A DNA stretch of 64,000 nt, taken from assembly GCA_918026815.1 (NCBI GenBank), contig CAKJVC010000191.1, positions 1-64,000 of the forward strand, written 5' to 3'. Each line of letters begins with the position of its first letter. Positions within the stretch are counted from its first letter, which is position 1. The position numbers and the translations under genes were made by a program. Source of the DNA: Chalara sp. BL73 (lineage: Eukaryota > Ascomycota > Leotiomycetes > Helotiales). Below, piece by piece: positions 1 through 10,207 of this stretch. The notes below the pieces were generated by a model, which saw only the letters and a list, made by a program, of their open reading frames with translations, was not told the DNA's origin and did not search any database.

Positions 1-40
1 CAAGATTTAAAGATCGTTTGAAGGCCCAGAGCTGCAAACT

Positions 41-829
41 ATGCTCAAAGAGACATTACAAAGAGTCTGGAAGGCCACCGAAACCGCGCTCAATCGCACT
101 ATTGTCATCAACTCTATTGTTACACCAGAACACTTCCGCCATAAATCCTCGATGACAGTATTGCAGGAAGTAGCAATTCAGGAAGGTGTTATAGAGCGTT
201 ACCACCAAGCCATGCCTGGGCTTAACGGAGCCAGACTTGCATACAACCTAGATTCTTGTCAGGGATTTGAAATGGAGCCTGGTGAAGAATGTGACCTTGA
301 GTTCGGCCCCAATTATATTATGATTGTCGATTATGGAGAGAATCGCCTCTCCTTCTCAATAATCGATGTTGGGTTGTATATTTGTACGCCTTATTATATT
401 GTTCACTATAAGCGCTATGGAGAATCGAACGGCAGTATTGTAGGCTCCCTTTTCTATGCACTGCTACCTGCGCAAAGAGTCCCACAAGCTGACGAAGCAT
501 TCCTTCAGCTTGACGAAGTCAGATACCAAGAATTGTCTAAAGATCTGAAAACCTACTTTGAGACTTTCGCCCAGAATGCGCGCTCACGCTGGGGCGATGA
601 GAATGCACTCAAAAGTCTGCGTGCGATAGTCTTAAGCGGCGATGCCTCCAATTCTAGCATGATAGAGCTACGTTGTGCTTTTACAGCTTTCATTCCTGAG
701 TATCAACACAAATTTCGCATGACACTTGATCCCAGCTTCGTCTACGCATTTGGTGCAGCTCAGCGTGCCCGGCATATCATTCAGAATCCAGACTTTATGG
801 CTCCTGGGCCAGACCCATATATCCTCTAG
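41..829 (+). CDS. Hsp70/actin-like ATPase-fold protein, 3' part
   Basis: The reading frame gives 262 residues and ends in TAG at 827-829. It resembles the C-terminal half of the fungal Hsp70-related proteins with an actin-like ATPase fold. The clearest part is near the C-terminus: a phosphate-binding-like 'IVLSGDASNSS' followed by 'DPSFVYAFGAAQRAR', the usual 'IDPS-V-A-GAA-RAR' ending of this group. 'IMIVDYGENRLSFSIIDVG' matches the second phosphate-loop region. The typical N-terminal 'GIDFGTT' segment is absent, so the gene most likely starts upstream of the window and the ATG at 41 is internal. Such proteins in filamentous fungi often lie near HET or NLR genes, and a HET gene follows here on the opposite strand. 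The exact role is unknown. Confidence 0.6.
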   Translation: MLKETLQRVWKATETALNRTIVINSIVTPEHFRHKSSMTVLQEVAIQEGVIERYHQAMPGLNGARLAYNLDSCQGFEMEPGEECDLEFGPNYIMIVDYGENRLSFSIIDVGLYICTPYYIVHYKRYGESNGSIVGSLFYALLPAQRVPQADEAFLQLDEVRYQELSKDLKTYFETFAQNARSRWGDENALKSLRAIVLSGDASNSSMIELRCAFTAFIPEYQHKFRMTLDPSFVYAFGAAQRARHIIQNPDFMAPGPDPYIL

Positions 830-1047
830 ATGGCCAAATTGATCATGCCGAATTGTAAAAGTTTTGATAGACTTTGTAATTGCGGGACTTAAAGGCGATT
901 GATGTTGGAGTTTGCTTGGAGTAGATTTTTGCTGAGTGAAAGCATGAGAAGCTCTACGCAAGGGTTGAATTACAAATAATATAATTTTTCACACAGCAGA
1001 AGCTTGGTAACGTTACTTTCATGCAATACACTTATTACTTGTCAGTT

Positions 1048-2908
1048 TCAATATCGGATAGCTTTAAAAGACGCTTCTATGAAGACCGCAAAGATTGCAG
1101 GGACGTCATCCGGATGCGATGTTGTCCTCTTGGCTAGCAGGTTCCAGACATGAATGAAATCAGAGCTAGCTTCGTAAGGACGAAGCTCTCTGGGAGTTTC
1201 AGATGTGATTCCAATGAACCCAAGGTATCTCTCATTCTCCTCTTGATTTGGTATTGACGTCAGGGTAGCGGCAATTCCTATATATGAATGTTTGCATAGC
1301 ATCTTGCAATCGGCGAACGTGACATAGATAGCAGGTGCAAGCGCAGCCCTGTCCGTTACATTAATAATTCTTCTGCATGGATGTCTCGAGAATTGAACAG
1401 CATAGAGAGCGCTGAGTAGCGGTTGCTAATGCATACCTCAAGGAGGCCATGGTCTCGTTTTTGGACAAATTATGGACAAAAATTGAAAAATTGACGTATT
1501 CTTGGAGTGGCCAGCTTCTTGCCATCCATGGCGAGGCAGCAACGAGCATATTTGCCCTCCCGTTACGCTCACTCTCATCCCCTAGACTTTCATAACTAGT
1601 TCTACACAATGTCGGATCCAGTGCTAACACATTTGCTGCTCCAGCATAAATTCTTCCCGAAGAGCCAATGGCCAACTCACGCTCCTTTGGGTGTTTGACT
1701 GGGACGCAGAGAGCACCCATCCAATAATGACAAGTGATCCGCATGATTCGACGTGAACACCATCTCGAAGTGTGAGATTCTCGTGATTTCAGAAGGAGCG
1801 CGATCTGTGTCTTGGGGTAGAAGGAGTTCTCATCGAGATCAGCGATGCGGTCGTCGGATACATACGCAATAGTGTTACAGACATCTCGGTGGATAGCTTT
1901 TAGCTGACAGTGAGGTAGCCGATTACTCTTGAAATTGCCGAGCCCGCCTGCCCAGACGCGGGAGGTAGCTGTGTAGTCAATCTGTACACTCATTTTCTCG
2001 ATCACGATCTTAAAATTGCCATCTGAATCCATGGTGCTCCGAACTAAGGGCACTTCGTTGTTCTGAATAAGGTGTACAAGCTCTACTTCAAGGACTTTGA
2101 TGTCTTTACACACCAGTCTTCTGTCTGCCGAGGGCGATAGCTTAGTCGGTTCACATTAAAGCAGTCACAACTGGCCTCTCTGCATTGTGAGTGATCCTCG
2201 TTCGCTGATCCACCGGGCAGGGACATCAAATGATAGAGGTCAGAGGAATTGAGATCGAGCCGGCGTGCAAAGCTACCGCATTTTCCTACATGTAATAAAC
2301 TACGTGCAGCTCCTTTCGTCAATCTTGAGAATAGCAATTCAGACCGCCGGTTATTACATCGTCCGTCTTGAACAAGACCCGCCAGTGTATCTATAAGAAC
2401 ATCAATGCTAAAGAGGATCGCAAAGGCATTGAGTTCCATAAGTTAAGTAGCTCCTGGTCTTCGTAATCCCTAGGAGGGAGGATTACTTCCCATTTCAAGA
2501 TATCTTCAGCTTTAGCTAGAGCTTTTTGCAATCCCAGGGTTGGACTATTGAGAATTTCATATTCCGGGATGCCATCGATAGGATAATCACTACAGGGGAT
2601 TTCATTATCAGAGCTTCGCAGAAGGGCAGAAAGAAGGGGAGTATCGATGATCTGGATTGCGCTGAAGATTTATCAGGAATAGCACAAGCATCCGAAGATA
2701 TGTCGATGACTGCAAGAAGGCCAAAGAAAAGCCTGGCCTGTGCTCTCTTCGCAAGTTGGGCGAGCGATTCCGATTTTCCCAGTTTCCAGCCTTGCCTTTC
2801 AGGAAACTCCAGAAACTCCCCTCTCCGGCAGATAGGTTCATCGCCGCAGATGAATGGCACCTTAACCGGGCTCACGCTCGATTGTTGGTACCATGGAAGA
2901 TGGTCCAT
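1048..2908 (-). pseudogene. HET-domain (heterokaryon incompatibility) gene, frameshifted
   Basis: Read on the minus strand from an ATG at 2908, the pieces follow the order of a fungal HET protein. 'VPFICGDEP' and 'RLFFGLLAVI' form the usual N-terminal region. 'KCGSFARRLDLNSSDLYHL' and a Cys-rich stretch follow. The HET core shows 'YTATSRVWAGGLGNF', 'HYWMGALCVP', 'RIYAGAANVLALD' and 'ASPWMARSWPLQE'. A C-terminal 'VWNLLAKRTTSHPDDVPAIFAVF' comes last. These pieces sit in different frames. The switch at about 2113-2118 has no room for an intron and looks like a 1-nt deletion. Core residues also deviate: 'SHVW' reads 'SRVW' and 'WMDALC' reads 'WMGALC'. HET proteins trigger incompatible-fusion cell death, and this copy is probably dead or dying. 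Some breaks could be unrecognised introns. Confidence 0.6.
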
Positions 2909-4243
2909 TATTAGTTTCAACGAGACTTCGAGGGATGGAGTGTGTTTTCAAGAGGATGGAGACGGCAGGTGGGCAGAACTAAGGTTTGGTATATATCTAC
3001 CCGACGCCTCGGATCACCAGCCGGGGAATACAAGAATACGTGTCGACAGCCTAGAAAGAGCTGAAGTCTGCAGAGCCTTAGCCTAATTTACAGATAAGTA
3101 TGTAATTAATGCACATTTAATTATAAAGGCTTCCATACTGGCGCTCTTTATCATTACCGGTCATATTTCTCCTCTTCTTTGTATCCTTAAAATGTTGGCT
3201 GAGAATTAGCAATCATCTTCCCTCTCAAATCGAGGTTATGAGCAGTAAAAGAAAAATATGCCTTGCAACAAAAGAGGCGTGTTTAATGGGATATATTTAA
3301 AAAAGAGGAAATTAACCAGCATTGTTGTAACATATAAGAAATAATTAAATGTTAAGCAAGGCTGTAGGCTGCGACACTGCCTCGATATAAGCATGCAAGG
3401 CGGACAACTGGTGCCAAAGCATATTATGCAGGCGTACTTATACCACTATCTTGGCATGATTTCTCATTAGATACATAAACTCCAAATTATTCCTATTTGT
3501 ATAGCGCGTATGACCAAGATGTGTATTGTACCAGTAAAGGTGTTGATAATTTATATGAAGTGTTAAATGCTTGACAATGGCTTCGAATTGTATAAAAGCT
3601 ACATAGTTTGGCACAAAATCCAACACGAGATTTGCGCCTGGAAACTAGACAATGTAAGCGTGCCCAGGCCTTGAAGAGCCGACACAATCACCCTTGATAG
3701 GCAAGATACAAGTATAGCTAGTAATTATCACGTGATGTTTATTAAATATACGGTTAAAATCCATCGGAAATGATGAAGGCACTGAAGGAAGGGTAGGAAA
3801 GTCTAGCTAGTTATGTAATATCCGTCTTGGTTGCGCAACCGATGCCTAGAACTATCTAGTTACCACTGTTATAGCCACTTTCAGACATACACTAGATGAG
3901 GCGTTGATGTCACTCTACCTAAACGTCCCCAAAGAATTAGGTTTGAATCATTAGATCTAGTTTATCCAATAAAAACCCCTCCCTTGGGTATAAAAATAGG
4001 CCATTCAATACATGTTATTCATATCTCGTATCCATATTTCTAAAATCGAGCGGAGTCATGCTCGAGATCCAGCTTCAGAATCCTGCGGTTAAGGATTCTG
4101 ACATCCAGGAACATTTTGCTCCATATGCCCCGAGACCCTGAACCCCGGTTTGGTGTTCTATAGCATATCAGACCCAACTTTCTAGGCGCTGGGTTTAGTC
4201 TGGCAAGTCTTACATGACCACTGGTCATACTTTTTTCTCGCCT
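2909..4243. other. Intergenic, AT-rich, no gene seen
   Basis: The stretch holds only short, compositionally biased frames on both strands. A 186-codon plus-strand frame (2526-3086) reaches into it but is explained by the antisense HET gene. Confidence 0.5.
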
Positions 4244-6058
4244 TCAAGCTTTCCCGGCCACCCCCTTTGTTGTTGAGTCCTTCCTCGCATCGGCTGACAT
4301 AGTAGCAGATTGCTCTTCAGCGCTCATTTCATCCAGCACTTGTTCAGCAGCTGGTTCCGGAGGGTTTACCTTGCCATTAGGTCCCAGATCTCGCCTCCTT
4401 ATGCTCCACCCTCCTCGCCAGCCGACCCATCTCTTCTCCCATGGGCCTCTCAACGAAGCTATAAAGATAGATGTGCACACAAAGCCCACACTACAGCTGC
4501 CACTTGCGATCCAGCCACCTCTCGCATACAGTGTATTTCCAACAGCTGTGCCGACTAGCTGTCCACAGAAAGTGGATAGCATGTACGCCGTATTCACGCG
4601 ATTCCTGGCTTTGGGTTCAATAGCATAGATGTTGGATCTGTTGGCGATTTGGGCAGTTTGTAGCCCGAAATCGATGGCGAATGCTTGAATGACTGGTCCT
4701 GCAACCGTGAACCTGCCGGTGTACGTCCCGATAATGACACCGATCAGGCAATAGAACAACCCAAGTAAAATGCTGAACGCCGCAACAAAGCGATCAATGA
4801 TCGCTTTGGAGTAAAATGGGCCGAAAAGCATAGCTGCAATTCCTATAAGTGCAAAGAGCCCGATAGTGATCGAATTATAATTATACGGCGGATCAGAAAG
4901 CAGGAATGTGAGGGTGGTCCAGAAACTCGTGAAAATAGATGAGGTACAAAAGCCTATAAGGCATGCTTGGACGAGAACGGGGTGTTTGACGACCATCTGC
5001 CCGATACTGTAGAGGATGCGGAAGTAGTTGATACCCTGCGGGTTAGTGCTAGGGTAATCAGGCATGAAGAGGAAGAGCAGGACGAGGATTAGGTATTGTA
5101 CGCCGAAGGAGAACCAGTAGATGCTACGCCAACTCGTGTACTGGGTGAGGATCCCGGAAAGCACGCGCGCAATCAGCATACCCAGCAGCAGGCCGGAGAC
5201 GACAATCGAGAGGGCAGTGGCACGCCGGTGCGCGGGCGCGAGATCGCCGACTAGCGGGAGCATGAGTTGTGGGGTGACGGTTGCGACAGCTACGATGAAG
5301 GAGAGAGCTAGGAAAACGGGGAATGAGTTTGTTATGCATAGACCTATCCACTGTAGCTATGTTAGTCATTTGGAAGTGCTTTCCCAGGCTTCATGAACAG
5401 ACAATGTCAACTTACGACAGTAGACGTGAACCAAACCAAGGTAAGCACAAAATGCCTTCTCCTGAAGATATCACCTAACGGACACAAAAATAGTAGGCCA
5501 GCAGCATAGCCAGCCTGCATTAGCGTAGGCACTCGCGAAGCCTCCTCATTGCTAACATGGAATTCATCGGCCAGGATATTCAAGATGGGGTGGTTATAAT
5601 ACAAGTTTGCAACAGTAAATGTTGATGCCTGTACTTGTATCAGCCAGAGCACAGTTAAGTCTCGATGTCCGAGTTTCCAGCAGACACGAGGGGATACTTA
5701 CGAAAGCGAAGAGAAGATTCAGGGCCAGGTTGAATTTGGGCGGGTTTTCTGGATCCCAGCGACATCGTTTGGGAGTGTATGATATTATTTCTGCCGGAAG
5801 AAGTCAATTATTGCGTAATAAGGATGCAGGAATAGTAAGAAATTAAGCTTTTGAAATAACGGCGCCGAGAGATTGGCGATACGTGCCTAAGAATACCCTC
5901 GCAAACCTGTTATTGTGGACTCCTACGAATGTCCCAGTCACTTCAGCATCTCTGCTCGATGTAGATTCATTAATCTTCCCGGATGCACTTTTCTCGTCGC
6001 GGGGAGGCGTAATTGAAAGTGGGGGAGTTCCGCTCCGAATCTCTTTCTCCTCTGACAT
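4244..6058 (-). CDS. MFS transporter, DHA1-like (12-TM type)
   Basis: The gene encodes a major facilitator of the 12-helix type, predicted to export small molecules across the plasma membrane. Three exons join exactly in phase: 5790-5702, 5628-5416 and 5350-4244. They give 'TFTVANLYYNHPILNILADEF', the loop motif 'PLGDIFRRRHFVL', 'ATVTPQLMLPLVGDLAP' and about 11 more hydrophobic helices, then a charged C-terminal tail. The first exon probably starts at 6058 with a hydrophilic Ser/Thr-rich leader. I could not find a donor of the right phase to join it to 5790, so the N-terminus is uncertain. The 'YNHPIL' and 'DLAPAHRRATALSIV' segments resemble a subgroup that is also widespread in bacteria. Substrate unknown. 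Confidence 0.8.
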
Positions 6059-7634
6059 GTTGACCGTTCGATTCAGCGCGACATGTCAATCCGGAGGTTC
6101 AGAGAACGGCCAGCAATGAAAGTAATAGGAAGAAATCAATGATACTGCAACATGAGGAGTAGAAATGGCCATCGTGTATGTCATAGACATAGACAGGATC
6201 ATCCCCCGATTCCCGAACAGTGCTCGATTGGTAATACCCCGGTAAGGAAGAATAGACCCGATTGTTGATCCCGACTTGGCACTGATCACGTGGTCCGGAG
6301 AAAATTGTAGGATGTGTGCCGTGGTTGAATCATGAAATTGGATCACACGCAGAGCCTCTGTTTACTTTGATCTTTGTGTGTATGAGAGGGTTAAGCGAAG
6401 AGTCTAGCTGTATGCCGGAAACATTCGGCATTTTCTTGAGGGGTCTCGACCTCTCAGGCCGGTCCAGGCTTAACTATGAATGAAAGACTTTTGCGAGAGA
6501 TGACCTCCGAAGTTGTGCAGTGAGCTATCTGTTGGCCATTTGCTGGTGCAGCTACAGGGATGGTATAAAATTGGGGGGTAGACGCCGACAGGCATAGCGT
6601 CACCAAAAAGGGGAGAGGAGGCGACCCCAAAATGATTAACGCCCTGCACAGACAGAACATGTGTTCGTACCTGCTTCAGCTGCCCAGTAAAGGCTGCGAT
6701 AGTCTGGATTGGCATTTTCAGTGCTCAGAAAACGCGTACTTGTGGACCAAAGTGGCTTCCTTGGTTTGTGGAATTGAGTTTAAGGCACCGTCAGCATGAC
6801 ACAGCTGTGCTGTCATTGGAGGAACTTTTCCAACAACAACATACGTGTTTGCAAGAATTTCGGTGGTATTGTGAGGTTTTTATAGCTTCAATTACCCATG
6901 CAGTTATCTTCCTCTGTGCCAACGAATTCCAACAATGGGTACTCGCAATATGTTCCGAGAGTCTCCCTGCCTCGGCCCTGAAGATCTTATTTAGGGTGCT
7001 TGGTAAAACAGCCACAAGCGTGCCGCTACGGCATTTTCCCCCGTGCGTTCTAGCCCATATCACCAACGGATGAAGTTTACTGAGGGCAGACATTCGCATT
7101 TGTTTTGCACAGAATCCTGTATTGAGCATTTTACTCCATAAAGTTGAATATTGACGTACTCCACCTGTCAGCGCATGCAAAGATGCAAAGCCAATGCAGC
7201 GATAAAAAAGTTAGAAGATAAATTTGTCTCATAGGTAACAACACACCTGCAGCCTGACAATATTTCCAAGCATTGGCAGGGTCACATTTTCAATCCTACT
7301 GGTAGTGTTCCTCTGTGGGGAAATAAATCTGCGCCATGGTCGATCTGAATGGACTCGTCTAATTAAGCGAGTCGGGACTTGGAGATAAGGGGCGCTGGAG
7401 GCTAACTTAATACGAGAATCTGTCATCCGTACATCTTTCAGCTTAGGGAGCTATGGCGCTCATGCAGATTTCCATATGCACAAGCAACGAAAAAAAATAG
7501 CAAGCTATGAATTTTTGCGGGGGACCCCAACGCAGATAAATATGTCGGCCCTCTCCCCAAAATATTGAATGCGTAGCTGGCCAGACAATACCTTCTTTTA
7601 CATCAACTTGTAGAAAGACTCTCGAGCAGCAACG
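6059..7634. other. Intergenic, no supported gene
   Basis: Several frames of 65-130 codons overlap on both strands without recognisable motifs. A minus-strand start at 6715 leads in 15 codons to a good donor (gtacga), but no convincing second exon follows. The region includes the upstream sequence of the WSC-domain gene. Confidence 0.4.
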
Positions 7635-9078
7635 ATGCGTTGGCCATTGATCCTGACTTTAGCGGCCGAAGCAGCTGTCACATCTGCTTGCACACTTCCT
7701 ACCACACCTATCTCCAACACCATCACAGCACAGTTCCGAATCCAAGTTCAGAATATCACGCGACCAGATGTTCACAACAAGTATATGAACCTGCTGCCAG
7801 CAGGCGGCGGAGATCAGCATCTCTTTATTGGCCCCGTTGGTGATCCAACCTTCGATCTTACGCTCAACCAAGGCGCTATTGAGAAAGGTGGCGCTGCCGG
7901 ACTCCACGCTGTTATTGGTGGCGAGGTAATTATTCACTTCGTTTTCTTTTACCTGTTTGAGACAGGAGAAGAAGCTATTATCTTGTGGATCAAAGCTAAG
8001 CCCCGTGTTACAGTTTTCAGAAATAGACTACACCACAAAAATGTTTACGACGGAGCGTGGGGATCCAAGGGCCATCTTTGAACCTACATATGCTTGCAAC
8101 CCGGATACAGACGCAGTACAGATCGAATTGAGATTTATCACAATGCAGAATAACCCAGCTGGTGGTTGGATTTGTGTACGGCCGACTTTTGACGGTGCTC
8201 ACGAGTTCCGGTATTACCCTCCCGGAAACGATAGTAAGTCTCTGAATCATGTCAGATCCAGTCTAAACCCCCCATGCCATCCTATGAGAAGTTGTGGATG
8301 AATATACAAGGCCAAGGAGCTCCCCCCAAAAATACAGTATCTTTGAAAAGTACTGCACTTGATGCTCAATCGAGTAGAATTTTGCACTTCTCCTTGTCAT
8401 GAATATCCATGGGTTAAAGCGGACTATAACAGAACTTATTGATCCAAACCATACTAATAACGTTTGATCTTTGTAGGGGTAGATCCTAACCGAGAATGCA
8501 TCAAGGTGACATTGGTCGTTATTCCCACCGGAGCCCAACCTTCGACAACCGTAACTTCTTCCACCAGTACAAGTACAAGCACCTCATCTACCTCCACCTC
8601 CTCTAGTACAACAACTTCATCCTCATCCTCATCTACAACTTTCACCACCTCAACCCTAACAACCACTTCCAGCTCCACCTCAACCAGCACTCCCTCCGCG
8701 CTCCCATTCACGGACCTAACAGCATCTGGCTGGGCTTTCCTCGGCTGCGCACCTGAAGAAAGACGCGCTCCCACCACTCCAGCAGGCCGGACCCTCCCAT
8801 CCGCGCTCTTCGCATCCGACACCCTCACAAACGCCGCCTGCGTGGCCTTCTGCAAATCGCAAAACTACCAATATGCCGGTACAGAATGGCGACGCGAATG
8901 CTGGTGTGCTAACGCCGTGGCTACTGGCCGAACACCCGATACTACCATAGCAAGCCTTGCGAACTGTAACTACCCATGCTCAGGAAACTCGGCAGAATAC
9001 TGTGGAGGCGATGCTTGGTTGAGTCTGTATAAGGAATGTACCCCCGGTGCGGCTTGTGTTAATGCCGTGTTCACTTAA
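7635..9078 (+). CDS. Secreted WSC-domain protein with Ser/Thr-rich linker
   Basis: Three exons close in phase: 7635-7925, 7966-8233 and 8477-9078, giving 386 residues. A signal peptide covers about residues 1-18 ('MRWPLILTLAAEAAVTSA'). An N-terminal beta-rich domain of about 160 residues has several cysteines and resembles the domain often paired with WSC in fungi (DUF7908-like, inferred). A linker of about 60 residues is almost pure Ser/Thr and probably O-mannosylated. The C-terminal WSC domain runs from 'WAFLGCAPEERR' to 'CGGDAWLSLYKEC', with the usual eight cysteines and 'ECWCANAV'. WSC domains bind carbohydrate, so the protein is likely in the cell wall or extracellular. No transmembrane segment follows the WSC domain, unlike the Wsc stress sensors. 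Confidence 0.85.
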
Positions 9079-10207
9079 GGGGTGATAATTGTATAAGGTC
9101 TTTGTGGTAGACTTTCGAATACGGTCATCTATTAAAAAGATCTCTGCTTTAGAGTCTTCTGATCTTGGTTATATAATTTCATCTTATGTCTGAATATAGT
9201 TCTGCGATGGAATGTATTTAGACCCGGCACTTACATATAATAATAAGTAGTCTAGTTTATATTGACAAAGAAGAACAAGGTTTTATGATGAAAGAGTGGC
9301 TGATATCAGTGTCATTTAAAATTGGAGTGAGAAACGTTGGTGAATTCAAAAGATAGAGCGACTGTTATGTTGTTAATCGCATGGTTTGCCTCGTCCACAG
9401 CATTGATTGACTGCCACTGGTGTATACAGAAATGTCTCAGCAAAACGTGATCCGAGAGACGAAGCAATTTCAATTTTGATGACAAGAACAATACCTAAAG
9501 TTGCAACACTAGAGTAATCACATGACGCTCTGTTACTTGGCACCACTGAGGAAGAGGTTTTGGTGCTTCCTACATATCAAATATTAAAACTTGGATGCAA
9601 AGCGCTAGATCCACCACAGCCATCCAATACTCTGCATTTGAAAAAGGAGAAAATAGAATCATATCTTTCATGAGGAGCGGGATATTAAATGACAGGTCAG
9701 ATACGGTGCAATTGCCAAGCATAGCCGCCTATTGTGGCTGACGGCCATTTACATTTTTTCTATTCTGCTGGAGATAGAAACCCATTCTGGCTCATTCGTA
9801 AAATATACCTTCCGCAGAAATTATCACCCTAATATAGTAGTGATAATAAAGGTCTGGTGGATCTATTAGCCAGATGACCAATTAGAGGATCTGCGAGATT
9901 ATCACAGCAATAGAATACGAGCCTGCTAGGAGCGTTATAGTTATGTATTCTCTACGGTTATGGGCCGTGATAGATGGGTAAGAGATGTTCTGGCTCCTTG
10001 GTCTACTTACATAAGCCGACTCCAGCCATGCAGAACACAAGAGCCGCCTTCACGTGATGCAGAAGCTGAACAGCCGCGACTTGACTTGAATAATTTTCTG
10101 ATTTGGGAGCCATGGGGAACTGGATAAAGCAATCTCAAACTCTTCGTTTCAGCGTTTAGTTTGTTTTTATAGGATATTTTGCCCCTTTGTTGCGATTAAC
10201 GTTAAAC
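9079..10207. other. Intergenic, no gene seen
   Basis: AT-rich sequence without open frames of note on either strand. It contains the upstream region of the kinase-TPR gene. Confidence 0.5.

Noticed and set aside
2526..3086. 186-codon plus-strand frame
   Set aside because: The antisense strand carries the conserved HET N-terminal motifs, so this frame is a shadow.
6791..7180. 129-codon minus-strand frame
   Set aside because: No motif, no family, overlaps an equally long plus-strand frame, and the composition looks random.
8454..8855. Acidic minus-strand frame rich in Glu and Val
   Set aside because: It is the reverse of the Ser/Thr codons of the WSC linker.
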